From Lysinimonas soli (GTDB taxonomy: Bacteria; Actinomycetota; Actinomycetes; Actinomycetales; Microbacteriaceae), in the NCBI RefSeq assembly GCF_042655435.1, contig NZ_JBHSMG010000001.1, positions 868,001 through 932,000 of the forward strand: a stretch of DNA of 64,000 nt, read 5' to 3'. Positions 26,270 to 33,726 of the stretch are shown piece after piece. Under the pieces are notes generated by a model. The model made no database searches. It was not told the origin of the DNA and saw only the letters and a list, made by a program, of their open reading frames with translations. Every line of letters begins with the position of its first letter. Positions within the stretch are counted from its first letter, which is position 1. A program made the translations under genes and the position numbers.

Positions 26270-27076
26270 ATGTCCACGGCGCACGTCAACGGGATCGACA
26301 TCAACTACGAACTGGACGGGGATGGGCCTGAGACGGTCGTCCTCATCAACGGGCTCGCCGACGAACTCGAGACGTGGGCGTACCAGATGCCGGCGCTGCT
26401 CGACGCCGGCTACCGGGTTCTGCGATTCGACAATCGCGGCATCGGGCGCAGCGAGAAGCCCGCGGGCCCCTACAGTTCGCAACTCATGGCCGACGACGCC
26501 AAGGCTCTGGTGGACTCGCTCGGGCTCAGGGACTTCCACCTCATGGGGGTCTCGATGGGCGGCATGATCGCCCAGAGCTATGCGCTGAGCTATCCGGGCG
26601 ATCTGAGATCGTTGACGCTCGCGTGCACCTACGCGGCGCCCGGCCCCTTCTGCTCCCGCATGTTCTCCATGTGGGCCGACACCGCGCGCGTCATGGGGGT
26701 TCCCATGGTGATGCGCGACGTCACCCTCTGGGCGTTCACCCTCGACTTCTTCCGGGAGCGCGAGAGCGAGCTCATCGAGTTCGAGACGGCGATGCGTTTC
26801 ATGGATCAACCGGTGCACGCCTACTTGGCGCAGCTGGCCGTGATCCAGGAGCACGACGCCACGGTCTCGCTTCCGGCGCTGTCTGCGGTGCCGACCCTCG
26901 TGCTCGCGGGGGAGGAGGACATCCTCATCCCGACCCGGTTGTCGCGCGAGCTCGCCGATCTCATCCCCGGTTCCACCTTCGTCACCACCCCCGGAGGCCA
27001 TGGCTGCATCTGGGAACACCCCGACGATTTCAACTCCGCCTTCGTCGGTTTCCTGCTCGAGAACGGACAGCACTGA
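26270..27076 (+). CDS. Alpha/beta hydrolase
   Basis: This 268-residue alpha/beta-fold hydrolase has all triad elements: nucleophile Ser in GVSMGGMIAQ (about residue 97), acid in LAGEEDILIP, and histidine in TTPGGHGCIWEH. The oxyanion-hole region shows VVLINGLADELETW where HG-x-P is more usual. RFDNRGIGRSEKP is the typical D-x-R-G-x-G-x-S segment. The 10-bp gap after the GntR gene and a GAGGAGCC Shine-Dalgarno place it firmly in the operon. The permease start overlaps its stop. Substrate is unknown; an ester or lactone linked to whatever the APC permease imports is likely. Confidence 0.9.
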   Translation: MSTAHVNGIDINYELDGDGPETVVLINGLADELETWAYQMPALLDAGYRVLRFDNRGIGRSEKPAGPYSSQLMADDAKALVDSLGLRDFHLMGVSMGGMIAQSYALSYPGDLRSLTLACTYAAPGPFCSRMFSMWADTARVMGVPMVMRDVTLWAFTLDFFRERESELIEFETAMRFMDQPVHAYLAQLAVIQEHDATVSLPALSAVPTLVLAGEEDILIPTRLSRELADLIPGSTFVTTPGGHGCIWEHPDDFNSAFVGFLLENGQH

Positions 27077-28542
27077 TGACCCAAATCGCCCCACCCAGCG
27101 ACACCCTCGATGTGCCGAAGAAGCTCGGCCTGCTCGGCGTCATCATGCCGGGCCTCGCCCAGGTCGCCCCCGCATTCAACCTCTTCTTCACCACGGGGGT
27201 GATCGCCTCGCTCGCGGGCGCCTCCGTTCCGCTGGTGTTCCTGATCTCCACGGTCGGGTTCCTCGCAACCGGTCTCAGCCTCGCCCAGTTCTCGAGCGTG
27301 TATCCGAGTGCCGGATCGTTCGTGACCTACATCAGCCGCACCTTCGGGTCGGCGGTCGGGACGGCGACCGGGGTGATCACCGTTTTGGGCTACATGATCA
27401 CCTTCGCCGGCATCTACATCTTCGTCGGCGACTACATCGTGACGAACGTGTTCCTGGTGACCGGCAGCCATGTGGCGCTGACCATCATCACGACGATCGT
27501 CTACGGCGCGATCGTCACGGTTCCGGTGATCCTCGGCCTTCAGTTCGGCGTGCGCGTCACGATCGTGCTGTACCTGATCGAGGTCGTGGTGCTGCTCGTC
27601 ATCAGCTTCTCGGTGCTCTTCCAAGGAGGCTCGAATGGCCTCTCCGGCGCCGCCTTCTCCTGGCCGGCGGGCGCGGGTGCCACCAACATCTTCCTGGCGT
27701 TCAGCCTCGCCGTCGTCGCCTTCGGAGGTTTCGAGGCCTCGGCTCCCTTGGCCGAAGAGACCGCCAACCCGCGCCGCAACGTTCCGATCGCACTGGTCGG
27801 CTCGGTGCTGATCAGCGGGATCGTCTACGTACTCGGGTCGTGGGCGGTAGTGAGCGCGTTCGGCAACGACGGGGCCAAGGTGGCCAAGGACGGCAACCCG
27901 TTCGCCACGGCGGCATCCGGCTTTCTGCACATCGCGATGCCGATCATGGTGCCGATCCTCGCTGCGGTGTTCCTGGTCAGTGTGACGAGCTCCTACATCG
28001 CCGCGAACACCCAGACCTCGCGGGTCATCTTCGCGGGGGCCCGTGGTGGGCTCTGGCCGCGAGCACTGAGCTCGACCCAGCCGCGCTTCAAGACTCCGTG
28101 GGCGGCGGCGATCGCGTTCGTGGCGCCGAGCATCGTCGTCGGCGTGCTGTCGACCATCGTGACCGACCCCGGAACGACGGTCGGCTTCCTGTCGACCTTC
28201 GGCATCTTCGGGGTCGTCGTGATGTACACGGTGACCAACGTGGCGCTCTTCGTGCAGTGGTTCCACTTCCGCAAGCGCGGCGTCGCCAAGAACCCCTTCC
28301 TCTGGCTCGTCGTACCCGTGATCGGGGTGGCCGTGCTGGCGATCCCGCTCTGGGGCAATCTGCGGCCCGGACAAGGCGGCGCCTTCGACTGGCTCCCGCT
28401 CTGGTCGATCGGTCTCGTGGTCGTCGGGATCGTCTACACGGTGGTCCTCGCGATCACCCGTCCGAAGGTGCTTGCCGCGGCGCCGGCCCTCCTCGAGGGT
28501 GCCGAGTCGCTTGAGACGGACCCGCTACCCCCGGCTTCCTGA
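27076..28542 (+). CDS. APC superfamily amino acid/polyamine permease
   Basis: This 488-residue membrane protein has about 12 transmembrane helices. The first unwound helix shows VIMPGLAQVAPAFNLFFTTG. The broken helix 6 region shows FSLAVVAFGGFEASAPLAEETANPRRNVP, the consensus segment of amino acid-polyamine-organocation carriers. It probably imports an amino acid, amine or related amide with protons or sodium. ATG 27076 overlaps the hydrolase stop (TGATG). It ends the M20-GntR-hydrolase operon and is followed by a strong terminator. The operon context suggests its cargo is hydrolysed by the two upstream enzymes. Confidence 0.92.
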   Translation: MTQIAPPSDTLDVPKKLGLLGVIMPGLAQVAPAFNLFFTTGVIASLAGASVPLVFLISTVGFLATGLSLAQFSSVYPSAGSFVTYISRTFGSAVGTATGVITVLGYMITFAGIYIFVGDYIVTNVFLVTGSHVALTIITTIVYGAIVTVPVILGLQFGVRVTIVLYLIEVVVLLVISFSVLFQGGSNGLSGAAFSWPAGAGATNIFLAFSLAVVAFGGFEASAPLAEETANPRRNVPIALVGSVLISGIVYVLGSWAVVSAFGNDGAKVAKDGNPFATAASGFLHIAMPIMVPILAAVFLVSVTSSYIAANTQTSRVIFAGARGGLWPRALSSTQPRFKTPWAAAIAFVAPSIVVGVLSTIVTDPGTTVGFLSTFGIFGVVVMYTVTNVALFVQWFHFRKRGVAKNPFLWLVVPVIGVAVLAIPLWGNLRPGQGGAFDWLPLWSIGLVVVGIVYTVVLAITRPKVLAAAPALLEGAESLETDPLPPAS

Positions 28543-28555
28543 CGGTCGGACGCGG

Positions 28556-28595
28556 TCATGCCCGGGTGGATGTCATCGGCTCCACCCGGGCATGA
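28556..28595. terminator. Terminator of the M20-APC operon
   Basis: Perfect 15-bp arms (28556-28570 and 28581-28595, TCATGCCCGGGTGGA and its complement) flank a 10-nt loop. The structure lies 14 bp after the permease stop and just before the next start codon at 28603. It is long enough to act in both directions. Confidence 0.8.
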
Positions 28596-28602
28596 TCGAC
28601 TC

Positions 28603-29193
28603 ATGGCCCTCCCGCGCTTCCTCAGACCAGCGGTCGCGTGGTGCTCGCGCACACGCCTCTTCCGCGCCGTGGGGCCGACGATCTTGCCACCCCTGGAACG
28701 GATGATGGCGCGGCTCACCCGTGGACGCGTGCAGCTGAGCGGACTGCTGCTGCCGTCGCTCGTGCTGCACACGATCGGCGCGAGGTCAGGCCTCGAGCGC
28801 GACGTCACCCTGATGTACTGCCCCGAACCGACCGCTCACGGGGAGCAGCTGCTCGTGACCGGGAGCAACTTCGCCCGGCCGCAGCATCCGGGCTGGACCT
28901 TCAACCTGATGAAGGCGCCGGATGCCGCGGTCAGCGTGCACGGCCTGCGGATCCCGGTGCGCGCCACCCTCGTCGCGTTCGACGAGCGCGAAGCCGTCTG
29001 GCGCGTGCTCGAGGAGAACTGGCCCGGCTACCGCGGCTACGAGCGTCAGTCGGGGCACGTGTTGCGGATCTTCCGGCTGGTGCCGACCGTGACCGGCCGC
29101 GAGCTGCGGGAGGCGACTACCGTGCTGCGAGCAGCGCGGAACGCTCCGGATGCCGCTCGAACCACTCGGCGACGTACCAGCAGCTCGGGATGA
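28603..29193 (+). CDS. Nitroreductase/quinone reductase family protein (deazaflavin-dependent type)
   Basis: This protein of about 196 residues resembles the split-beta-barrel F420H2-dependent quinone/nitro reductases (Ddn/DUF385). Matching parts are LHTIGARSGLERDVTLMYC, LVTGSNFARPQHPGWTFNLMKAPDAAVSVHG and RVLEENWPGYRGYERQSGHVLRIFRLVP. The family binds F420 and reduces quinones or nitro compounds. F420 use here is inferred from family only. ATG 28603 follows a terminator-like hairpin, and upstream codons lie inside that hairpin. The last 26 codons overlap the antisense acetyltransferase gene by 77 bp and are arginine-rich, so they are likely a non-conserved tail. Confidence 0.82.
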   Translation: MALPRFLRPAVAWCSRTRLFRAVGPTILPPLERMMARLTRGRVQLSGLLLPSLVLHTIGARSGLERDVTLMYCPEPTAHGEQLLVTGSNFARPQHPGWTFNLMKAPDAAVSVHGLRIPVRATLVAFDEREAVWRVLEENWPGYRGYERQSGHVLRIFRLVPTVTGRELREATTVLRAARNAPDAARTTRRRTSSSG

Positions 29194-29404
29194 TCGGACC
29201 TCGACCTCGGGTCTCCACGTCGTCGACGGCGAAGCCGACGAGTTCGGCCGCGTAACCCTTGCCGCGGAATCGGGGAAGCGTCACCGTGTGGTGCATGACC
29301 GTGCCGACGCCGTGATCCTGGTACTCGAGGATGCTGACGACGTCGCCGCCCACCCGCATCGTGTAGCGGTGCGCGTCGGGTTCATGGGCGAACTCGGTGG
29401 TCAT
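29117..29404 (-). CDS. GNAT-like N-acetyltransferase (short, YjdJ/GCN5-related type)
   Basis: This 95-residue protein matches the small stand-alone acetyltransferase family (PF14542 type). It has HHTVTLPRFRGKGYAAELVGFAVDDVETRGRGPIIPSCWYVAEWFERHPE. RFRGKG corresponds to the acetyl-CoA pyrophosphate loop (R/Q-x-x-G-x-G/A). CWYVAEWFERHPE is the usual C-terminal helix. The ATG at 29404 sits 7 nt after a TAGCGT -10 box on the minus strand and lacks a Shine-Dalgarno, so the transcript may be leaderless. Its 3' end overlaps the converging nitroreductase gene. Substrate unknown. Confidence 0.85.
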   Translation of the reverse strand: MTTEFAHEPDAHRYTMRVGGDVVSILEYQDHGVGTVMHHTVTLPRFRGKGYAAELVGFAVDDVETRGRGPIIPSCWYVAEWFERHPERSALLAAR

Positions 29405-29411
29405 GTCCGAA

Positions 29412-29417
29412 ACGCTA
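29412..29417 (-). promoter_or_regulatory. -10 box of the acetyltransferase gene, likely leaderless
   Basis: On the minus strand TAGCGT ends 7 nt before ATG 29404 with no ribosome-binding site between. Confidence 0.5.
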
Positions 29418-29526
29418 CGCCTCGCGAGCACGGGGCGCAGGACGCCCGCCGGACCGGGATCACGCCGGGTCGATGACGCGTCATGTTTTCCGAGCGCGTT
29501 CCCAGGGTCCCGGTCAGCGCCCGGCG

Positions 29527-29532
29527 TAGAGT
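29527..29532 (+). promoter_or_regulatory. -10 box of the glutathione-peroxidase gene, likely leaderless
   Basis: TAGAGT ends 7 nt before ATG 29540 with no ribosome-binding site between. Confidence 0.55.
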
Positions 29533-29539
29533 CCGAACC

Positions 29540-30037
29540 ATGGAAATCCGCGACATCGAACTCACGACCATCGACGGCGCTCCGACGTCGCTCGCCGACT
29601 ACGCCGACAAGGTCGTGCTCGTGGTGAACGTGGCGTCCAAGTGCGGTCTGACGCCGCAGTACGAGAAGCTCGAGCAGCTGCAGAAGGAGTACGAGGACCG
29701 GGGATTCACCGTGCTCGGTTTCCCGTGCAACCAGTTCCTCGGCCAGGAGCCCGGCTCGACCGACGAGATCAAGGAGTTCTGCTCCACGACCTACGGCGTG
29801 ACCTTCCCGCTGATGGACAAGGTCAAGGTGAATGGGCGCGACAAGCATCCTCTCTACGCCGAGCTGACCCAGGTCAAGGACGAGAACGGCAAGGCCGGCA
29901 AGGTCAAGTGGAACTTCGAGAAGTTCGTCATCACGCCGCAGGGCCAGGTGTCGCGCTTCCGCCCGCAGACCCAGCCCGACGCCCCCGAGGTCATCGCCGC
30001 CATCGAGAGCGCGCTGCCGAAGGCCGCCGCGGCCTGA
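29540..30037 (+). CDS. Glutathione peroxidase family protein (thioredoxin-dependent peroxidase type)
   Basis: This 165-residue thioredoxin-fold peroxidase reduces hydroperoxides. The peroxidatic residue is Cys35 in VASKCGLTPQY, a cysteine and not selenocysteine. Gln65 comes in GFPCNQFLGQEPG and the tryptophan in KWNFEKF completes the catalytic site. Cys81 in EIKEFCSTTYG is placed like the resolving cysteine of plant/bacterial enzymes that use thioredoxin. Actinobacteria generally lack glutathione, which supports thioredoxin or mycothiol as reductant. ATG 29540 is preceded by a TAGAGT -10 and no Shine-Dalgarno. It is divergent from the acetyltransferase gene and converges with the S4 gene. Confidence 0.93.
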   Translation: MEIRDIELTTIDGAPTSLADYADKVVLVVNVASKCGLTPQYEKLEQLQKEYEDRGFTVLGFPCNQFLGQEPGSTDEIKEFCSTTYGVTFPLMDKVKVNGRDKHPLYAELTQVKDENGKAGKVKWNFEKFVITPQGQVSRFRPQTQPDAPEVIAAIESALPKAAAA

Positions 30038-30052
30038 CCCGTCGGGCGCGGC

Positions 30053-30430
30053 TCACTCCCGCCCGAGCAGCTTCTCGATCTCGCGGCGGTCGCGCTTCGT
30101 CGGCCGCCCGGCGCCGCGGTCGCGGACACCGAGGAACAGCCGCTCCTCCTTCGGAGGCGGGGGCGGGCTGTTGTCGTCGTACGCCGCGATCGCGAGCGGA
30201 GCCCCGACCCGTTTGACGTAGAGCGCGCGCACGACCACGACCCTCGGCGGGCCGCCCTCCGAGCGGAACTGCACCTCGTCGCCGGCCTTCAGGTGCTGGG
30301 CCGGCTTGGCGCGCTCGCCGTTGATGCGCACGTGCCCGGCTCGGCACAGGGCCGTCGCCGCCGAACGGGTCTTCACCAGCCGCACCGCCCACATCCAGGA
30401 GTCGACGCGAGCGACCCCGGTCTCAGCCAT
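30053..30430 (-). CDS. S4-domain RNA-binding protein (Hsp15/RqcP family)
   Basis: This 125-residue protein has an N-terminal S4 RNA-binding fold (RVDSWMWAVRLVKTRSAATALCRAGHVRINGERAKPAQHLKAGDEV) and a basic C-terminal tail (RPTKRDRREIEKLLGRE). That is the layout of Hsp15 (HslR). Hsp15/RqcP proteins bind 50S subunits blocked by peptidyl-tRNA during ribosome rescue. The start overlaps the emfourin-like gene stop by 8 nt, so it is the third gene of an M4 protease operon. That is an odd home for a ribosome-quality factor and hints at stress co-expression. Confidence 0.9.
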   Translation of the reverse strand: MAETGVARVDSWMWAVRLVKTRSAATALCRAGHVRINGERAKPAQHLKAGDEVQFRSEGGPPRVVVVRALYVKRVGAPLAIAAYDDNSPPPPPKEERLFLGVRDRGAGRPTKRDRREIEKLLGRE

Positions 30431-30755
30431 GGGTTCCGTGTTCCTTCACTCGATCGACGAGGGTCCGCCAGGGGCCGACGAGGTCGCGTTCGGGAACGGA
30501 TGCCGCGTGCCGCTCCGGAGGAGTCGTCGCCTCGATGCGCCACACGAAGCGATCGCGCGACTCCGGATCGGGCCGCACCGCCCCCCACGGGCATGCTTGC
30601 ACCAGCTCGAGCCATTCGCCCGCCTCGCCGGGGGAGTCCACGACCCACTGCTGCCGGAGGCCGGCGATGCCGCCGCTGCGCACGACCAGGATGCGGAAAC
30701 CCTCGGCGTCACCCGGGCTCTCGCCCTCGTCGTCACCCTGCGTGCCCGGCACCAT
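30423..30755 (-). CDS. Emfourin-like protealysin inhibitor
   Basis: This protein of about 110 residues contains FRILVVRSGGIAGLRQQWVVD, matching the conserved opening of emfourin (M4in), a small protein inhibitor of protealysin-type M4 metalloproteases. It sits directly downstream of an M4 protease gene, overlapping it by 23 bp, exactly as protealysin-emfourin pairs are arranged. ATG 30755 is chosen because GGGAG lies nine nt upstream; a longer frame to 30818 lies within the protease gene. The inhibitor probably keeps the intracellular or secreted protease in check. Its own stop overlaps the S4 gene. The identity is from sequence pattern and context, not from a search. Confidence 0.8.
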   Translation of the reverse strand: MVPGTQGDDEGESPGDAEGFRILVVRSGGIAGLRQQWVVDSPGEAGEWLELVQACPWGAVRPDPESRDRFVWRIEATTPPERHAASVPERDLVGPWRTLVDRVKEHGTHG

Positions 30756-31815
30756 CGCTCGCAACTCCCACTCCGGCCCATCCGGCCCGCACCGCGGCGA
30801 CCTCGGCCGATGAGCCACCGTAGCGTTTCCCGGCGGCGGCGACCGTCGCGGCGGCGAACCCCGCGAAGTCGGTCGTGGGGCGCAACCCCGAGAGCAGGGT
30901 GTCGTACCAGATGCGGCCCGCGCGCTCCCAGGCGTGGCCGCCGAGCCCGTGCGCGACGAGGTAGAAGGCCCGGTTCGGGATGCCGGAGTTCAGGTGCACG
31001 CCGCCCTCGTCATCCGTCGTCTCGACGTAGTGCGCGAAGTCCGCCGGCTGCGGGTCCTTGCCCAGCCGAGGGTCGTCGTACGCCGTGCCGGGCGCTTTCA
31101 TGGAGCGCAGGGCGACTCCGTGCACCTGCTTCGTGAAGAGTCCCGCGCCGATCAGCCAGCTCGCCGTCGCCTCGGTCTGCTTCTCGGCGTACTGCTCGAC
31201 GAGGCAGCCGAAGACGTCCGAGATCGACTCGTTGAGCGCGCCCGACTGCCCGCGGTAGACGAGCCCCGCGGTGTACTGCGTCACCCCGTGCGTGAGTTCG
31301 TGGCCGATGACCGTCATCGACGAGGTGAAGCGCCCGAAGACCTGCCCGTCGCCGTCGCCGAACACCATGCGGTCGCCGTTCCAGAAGGCGTTGTCGTAGT
31401 CGGTCCCGTAGTGCACCGTGCCGTCGAGGGGCATGCCCTTGCCGTCGATCGAGTTGCGACCGTAGACCTCGGAGTACAGCGCGAAGGTCGCGCCGAGCCC
31501 GTCGTACGCTTCGTTGACCGCGACATCCGGGGCGGGAGCGTCGCCCTCGCGCCGCACGACGCGGCCCGGGAGGGTCTCGGTACCCGCCGCATCGCTGATG
31601 GTGCGGTCCGGGGCGTCGCTCAGCTCGGCGACGAGGGTGCCGCCGCGGATGCTCAGGGTGAGCCTCGCGGCGCGGAGCTCGCGATCCCGCCCCAGAGTGC
31701 GTCGCGCGGCCGCCGCCGCCTGCTGGAACTCGACGGCGCCCAGGCCGGCGATGCGGTCGAGCAGATACGGAGGGACGATCCCGAACGTCATGTCGTCGAG
31801 GGTACGCCGGGCCAC
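30733..31815 (-). CDS. Protealysin-type M4 family zinc metalloprotease
   Basis: This 360-residue protease has the complete thermolysin active site. HELTHGVTQYTAG gives two zinc histidines and the catalytic Glu. NESISDVFG gives the third ligand, and HLNSGIPNRAFYLVA the transition-state histidine. There is no signal peptide. The short N-terminal propeptide with IVPPYLLDRIA matches the PPL-type precursor of protealysins rather than the long thermolysin propeptide. GTG 31815 is preceded by GAAGGGATCCCG; ATG 31791 is an alternative with no Shine-Dalgarno. Protealysins are made without export signals and act in the cytosol or leave by unknown routes. It leads an operon with emfourin and an S4 protein. 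Confidence 0.92.
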   Translation of the reverse strand: MARRTLDDMTFGIVPPYLLDRIAGLGAVEFQQAAAAARRTLGRDRELRAARLTLSIRGGTLVAELSDAPDRTISDAAGTETLPGRVVRREGDAPAPDVAVNEAYDGLGATFALYSEVYGRNSIDGKGMPLDGTVHYGTDYDNAFWNGDRMVFGDGDGQVFGRFTSSMTVIGHELTHGVTQYTAGLVYRGQSGALNESISDVFGCLVEQYAEKQTEATASWLIGAGLFTKQVHGVALRSMKAPGTAYDDPRLGKDPQPADFAHYVETTDDEGGVHLNSGIPNRAFYLVAHGLGGHAWERAGRIWYDTLLSGLRPTTDFAGFAAATVAAAGKRYGGSSAEVAAVRAGWAGVGVASDGAGHAG

Positions 31816-31850
31816 CGGGATCCCTTCGGGCGGGCGGTGAACGGCCCGAT

Positions 31851-31856
31851 TAGGCT
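31851..31856 (+). promoter_or_regulatory. -10 box of the Nudix gene, likely leaderless
   Basis: TAGGCT ends exactly 6 nt before ATG 31863 with no ribosome-binding site between. Confidence 0.6.
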
Positions 31857-31862
31857 GACGGA

Positions 31863-32366
31863 ATGGAGCGCCCCAGCCACGACCCGACGGCTCGCCGTCC
31901 GCACGGGCTGGGCGACGCCTGGGTCGACGGGCCGCATGGCCGGTTCTGGGGCACGTTCGGCGCCGCGGGGCTGCTGATCGCGCATCCGGATGCCGGCGTG
32001 CTCCTGCAGCATCGCGCGGTCTGGAGCCACTTCGGCGACACCTGGGGGCTCCCGGGCGGTGCGCGCAAGCAGAACGAGTCGGCCGAGGACGCCGCGATCC
32101 GCGAGGCCGACGAGGAGGCGGGGGTCCCGCCCGAGCTCGTGCGCGTGCTGGCGACCTCGGTCAACGACCTCGGTTACTGGTCGTACACCACGGTCCTGGC
32201 ACGGGCGATCGAGCTGTTCGAACCGTACGTGGGAGACGCCGAGAGCATCGCCCTGAGCTGGGTCCCACTCGATGATGTCGCCGGCTTGCCCCTGCATCCC
32301 GGTCTCGAGCGCGGCTGGCTCGAGCTGCGGGCACGGCTCATCGAGCTCGACCCGACGCTCGGTTAG
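31863..32366 (+). CDS. Nudix hydrolase
   Basis: This 167-residue hydrolase of nucleoside diphosphates linked to another moiety carries an intact Nudix box from GGARKQNESAEDAAIREADE to EEAGV, fitting G-x5-E-x7-R-E-x-x-E-E-x-G-x. The preceding WGLPGG is the usual entry strand. Flanking sequence (AAGLLIAHPDAGVLLQHRA) suggests an ADP-ribose or (d)NTP pyrophosphohydrolase, but substrate cannot be fixed. Promoter TAGGCT lies 6 nt upstream of the ATG, suggesting a leaderless message. It is divergent from the M4 protease operon. It converges with the LRV gene, overlapping its 3' end by 4 bp. Confidence 0.92.
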   Translation: MERPSHDPTARRPHGLGDAWVDGPHGRFWGTFGAAGLLIAHPDAGVLLQHRAVWSHFGDTWGLPGGARKQNESAEDAAIREADEEAGVPPELVRVLATSVNDLGYWSYTTVLARAIELFEPYVGDAESIALSWVPLDDVAGLPLHPGLERGWLELRARLIELDPTLG

Positions 32367-32818
32367 CCGGCGAGCTCCCGTTCCGCGAGCGCGGCCTTCC
32401 ACGAGACGAGCGACCGCACCGTCGCACTGGGATCGTCGGCGAGGCCGGCCATCACGTCGTCGGGCACGAAGAAGTTGACCGCCACCCAACCGCGCACCGT
32501 CTCATCGGCGTCGTGGGCGAGCGCGCGCAGCACGTCGCAGGGAGCCGCCTCGTTGCGGGCGACGCAGCCGCGAACCCCCGCATCGGGGTCGCGTGACAGG
32601 CGCTCGAACAGGTCGACAGGCGTGTGGTAGCTGCTGGCCACGCTCTCGCGGATCTTCGGATTCGCGTGCTCGGCGAGCAGCCGCAAGCGGCGAATCTTGC
32701 TCTCGGTCACGGGAGGAGCGGGATGCCGTGCGGCCGCCTCCTCGGGCGTGAGCATCGACGGGGCGGCGGCCCGCAGCTGCGCTCGCTGGGCCGGTGTGTT
32801 GAACCGGATGCACGACAT
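32363..32818 (-). CDS. Leucine-rich-repeat-variant (LRV)-like protein
   Basis: This 151-residue protein is built of about four repeats of 22-25 residues. They read roughly L-x-x-LAEHANPKIRESVASSYHTP, LFERLSRDPDAGVRGCVARNEAAP, VLRALAHDADETVRGWVAVNFFVP and VMAGLADDPSATVRSLVSWK. The repeat D-x-x-x-x-V-R-x-x-V-A-x-N-x-x-x-P matches LRV/HEAT-like solenoids, which mediate protein contacts. LRV proteins in nitrogen fixers carry an N-terminal Fe-S cluster; only one N-terminal cysteine is present here, so no cluster is predicted. The ATG is 6 nt after a TAGCCT -10 box. Function unknown. Confidence 0.75.
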   Translation of the reverse strand: MSCIRFNTPAQRAQLRAAAPSMLTPEEAAARHPAPPVTESKIRRLRLLAEHANPKIRESVASSYHTPVDLFERLSRDPDAGVRGCVARNEAAPCDVLRALAHDADETVRGWVAVNFFVPDDVMAGLADDPSATVRSLVSWKAALAERELAG

Positions 32819-32824
32819 GCGGAG

Positions 32825-32830
32825 AGGCTA
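32825..32830 (-). promoter_or_regulatory. -10 box of the LRV gene, likely leaderless
   Basis: On the minus strand TAGCCT ends 6 nt before ATG 32818 with no ribosome-binding site between. Confidence 0.55.
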
Positions 32831-32835
32831 CCGAT

Positions 32836-33657
32836 TCACCTGGACGCGGTCTTGGCGCCCCGCCGCGGGAACCAGGGGATGACGGCCGAGGTGGACTTCT
32901 GGAACTCGGCGTACTCGGGATACTTCGATTTCGAGATCGCCTCGGTGAAGTTCGTCGAGCCGATGAAGATCGCCAGCAGCAACGCGATGCCGGCGACCGT
33001 CCACTGCAGAAGCGAGCCCGCGGCGAGCGCACCGAACAGGAAGATCGTCCACCACTGCGCGTTCTCGAAGAAGAAGTTCGGGTGCCGCGACCACCGCCAT
33101 AGGCCGGTCTGCACGAAACGCGGCGAGGGTTCGCGGCCGGCGGCGATCTCGGCGTGCTTCCAGGCCTGGAAGCGCCACTGCTGCTGATCCGCGATCGTCT
33201 CGCCGAGCAGGAACCCGAGGAACAGGATCGTGAGCAGCAGGTCGGCCAGGCCGAACGGCGTGCTGCGGTGCTGGTAGGCGGTGAACGCCGGCAGCGCGAT
33301 CAGCACGAGGACGGCGTTCTGGAAGATCACGATGAACAGCAGGTTGAACACCTGGAACTGCGGGGGCGACATCCGTTCGCGCAGCACGGCCCAGCGGTAG
33401 TCCTCCACGCCCGAGTAGCCGCCCTTGCGGGCGAAGTTGAACGTGAGGCGAGCGCCCCAGGCGGTGACCAGGGCCGTCATCACGTCCAGCCGGGGGTCGG
33501 AGAATCCCGCGGCGCCGGCGAAGATCCACACGTAGACGACGGGCACGATCGACCAGATCCGGTCGACCCATGAGGTGTCCCTCGTGATCAGGGAGGCGAT
33601 CCAGCAGAAGAAGGCGACGGCCGCCGCGACGATCAGGACGACGAGGAGCGGGGACAT
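32836..33657 (-). CDS. DUF1295 / steroid 5-alpha-reductase-like membrane protein
   Basis: This 273-residue membrane protein has about six or seven hydrophobic helices and the DUF1295 signatures. These are DTSWVDRIWSIVPVVYVW near the N-terminus, FQAWKHAEIAAG in the middle and GLWRWSRHPNFFFENAQWW towards the end. G-L-x-R-x-S-R-H-P-N-(Y/F)-x-x-E is shared with isoprenylcysteine methyltransferases and steroid reductases. It probably binds NADPH or another nucleotide and acts on a lipid, but no substrate is known for the group. A TAGCAT -10 lies 6 nt before the ATG. It is divergent from the phosphatidyltransferase operon, with both promoters in a 69-bp gap. Confidence 0.88.
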   Translation of the reverse strand: MSPLLVVLIVAAAVAFFCWIASLITRDTSWVDRIWSIVPVVYVWIFAGAAGFSDPRLDVMTALVTAWGARLTFNFARKGGYSGVEDYRWAVLRERMSPPQFQVFNLLFIVIFQNAVLVLIALPAFTAYQHRSTPFGLADLLLTILFLGFLLGETIADQQQWRFQAWKHAEIAAGREPSPRFVQTGLWRWSRHPNFFFENAQWWTIFLFGALAAGSLLQWTVAGIALLLAIFIGSTNFTEAISKSKYPEYAEFQKSTSAVIPWFPRRGAKTASR

Positions 33658-33663
33658 GATCCG

Positions 33664-33669
33664 ATGCTA
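33664..33669 (-). promoter_or_regulatory. -10 box of the DUF1295 gene, likely leaderless
   Basis: On the minus strand TAGCAT ends 6 nt before ATG 33657 with no ribosome-binding site between. In the opposite direction TAGACT (33697-33702) is a candidate -10 for the phosphatidyltransferase gene. Confidence 0.55.
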
Positions 33670-33726
33670 GGGCCCGGGGACCTCGCGCGGCGGATGGATA
33701 GACTCTCGCGAGAAGGGAGGGCCGGA

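Noticed and set aside
29642..29646. Selenocysteine at the glutathione peroxidase active site
   Set aside because: The codon at the peroxidatic position is TGC (cysteine), not TGA.
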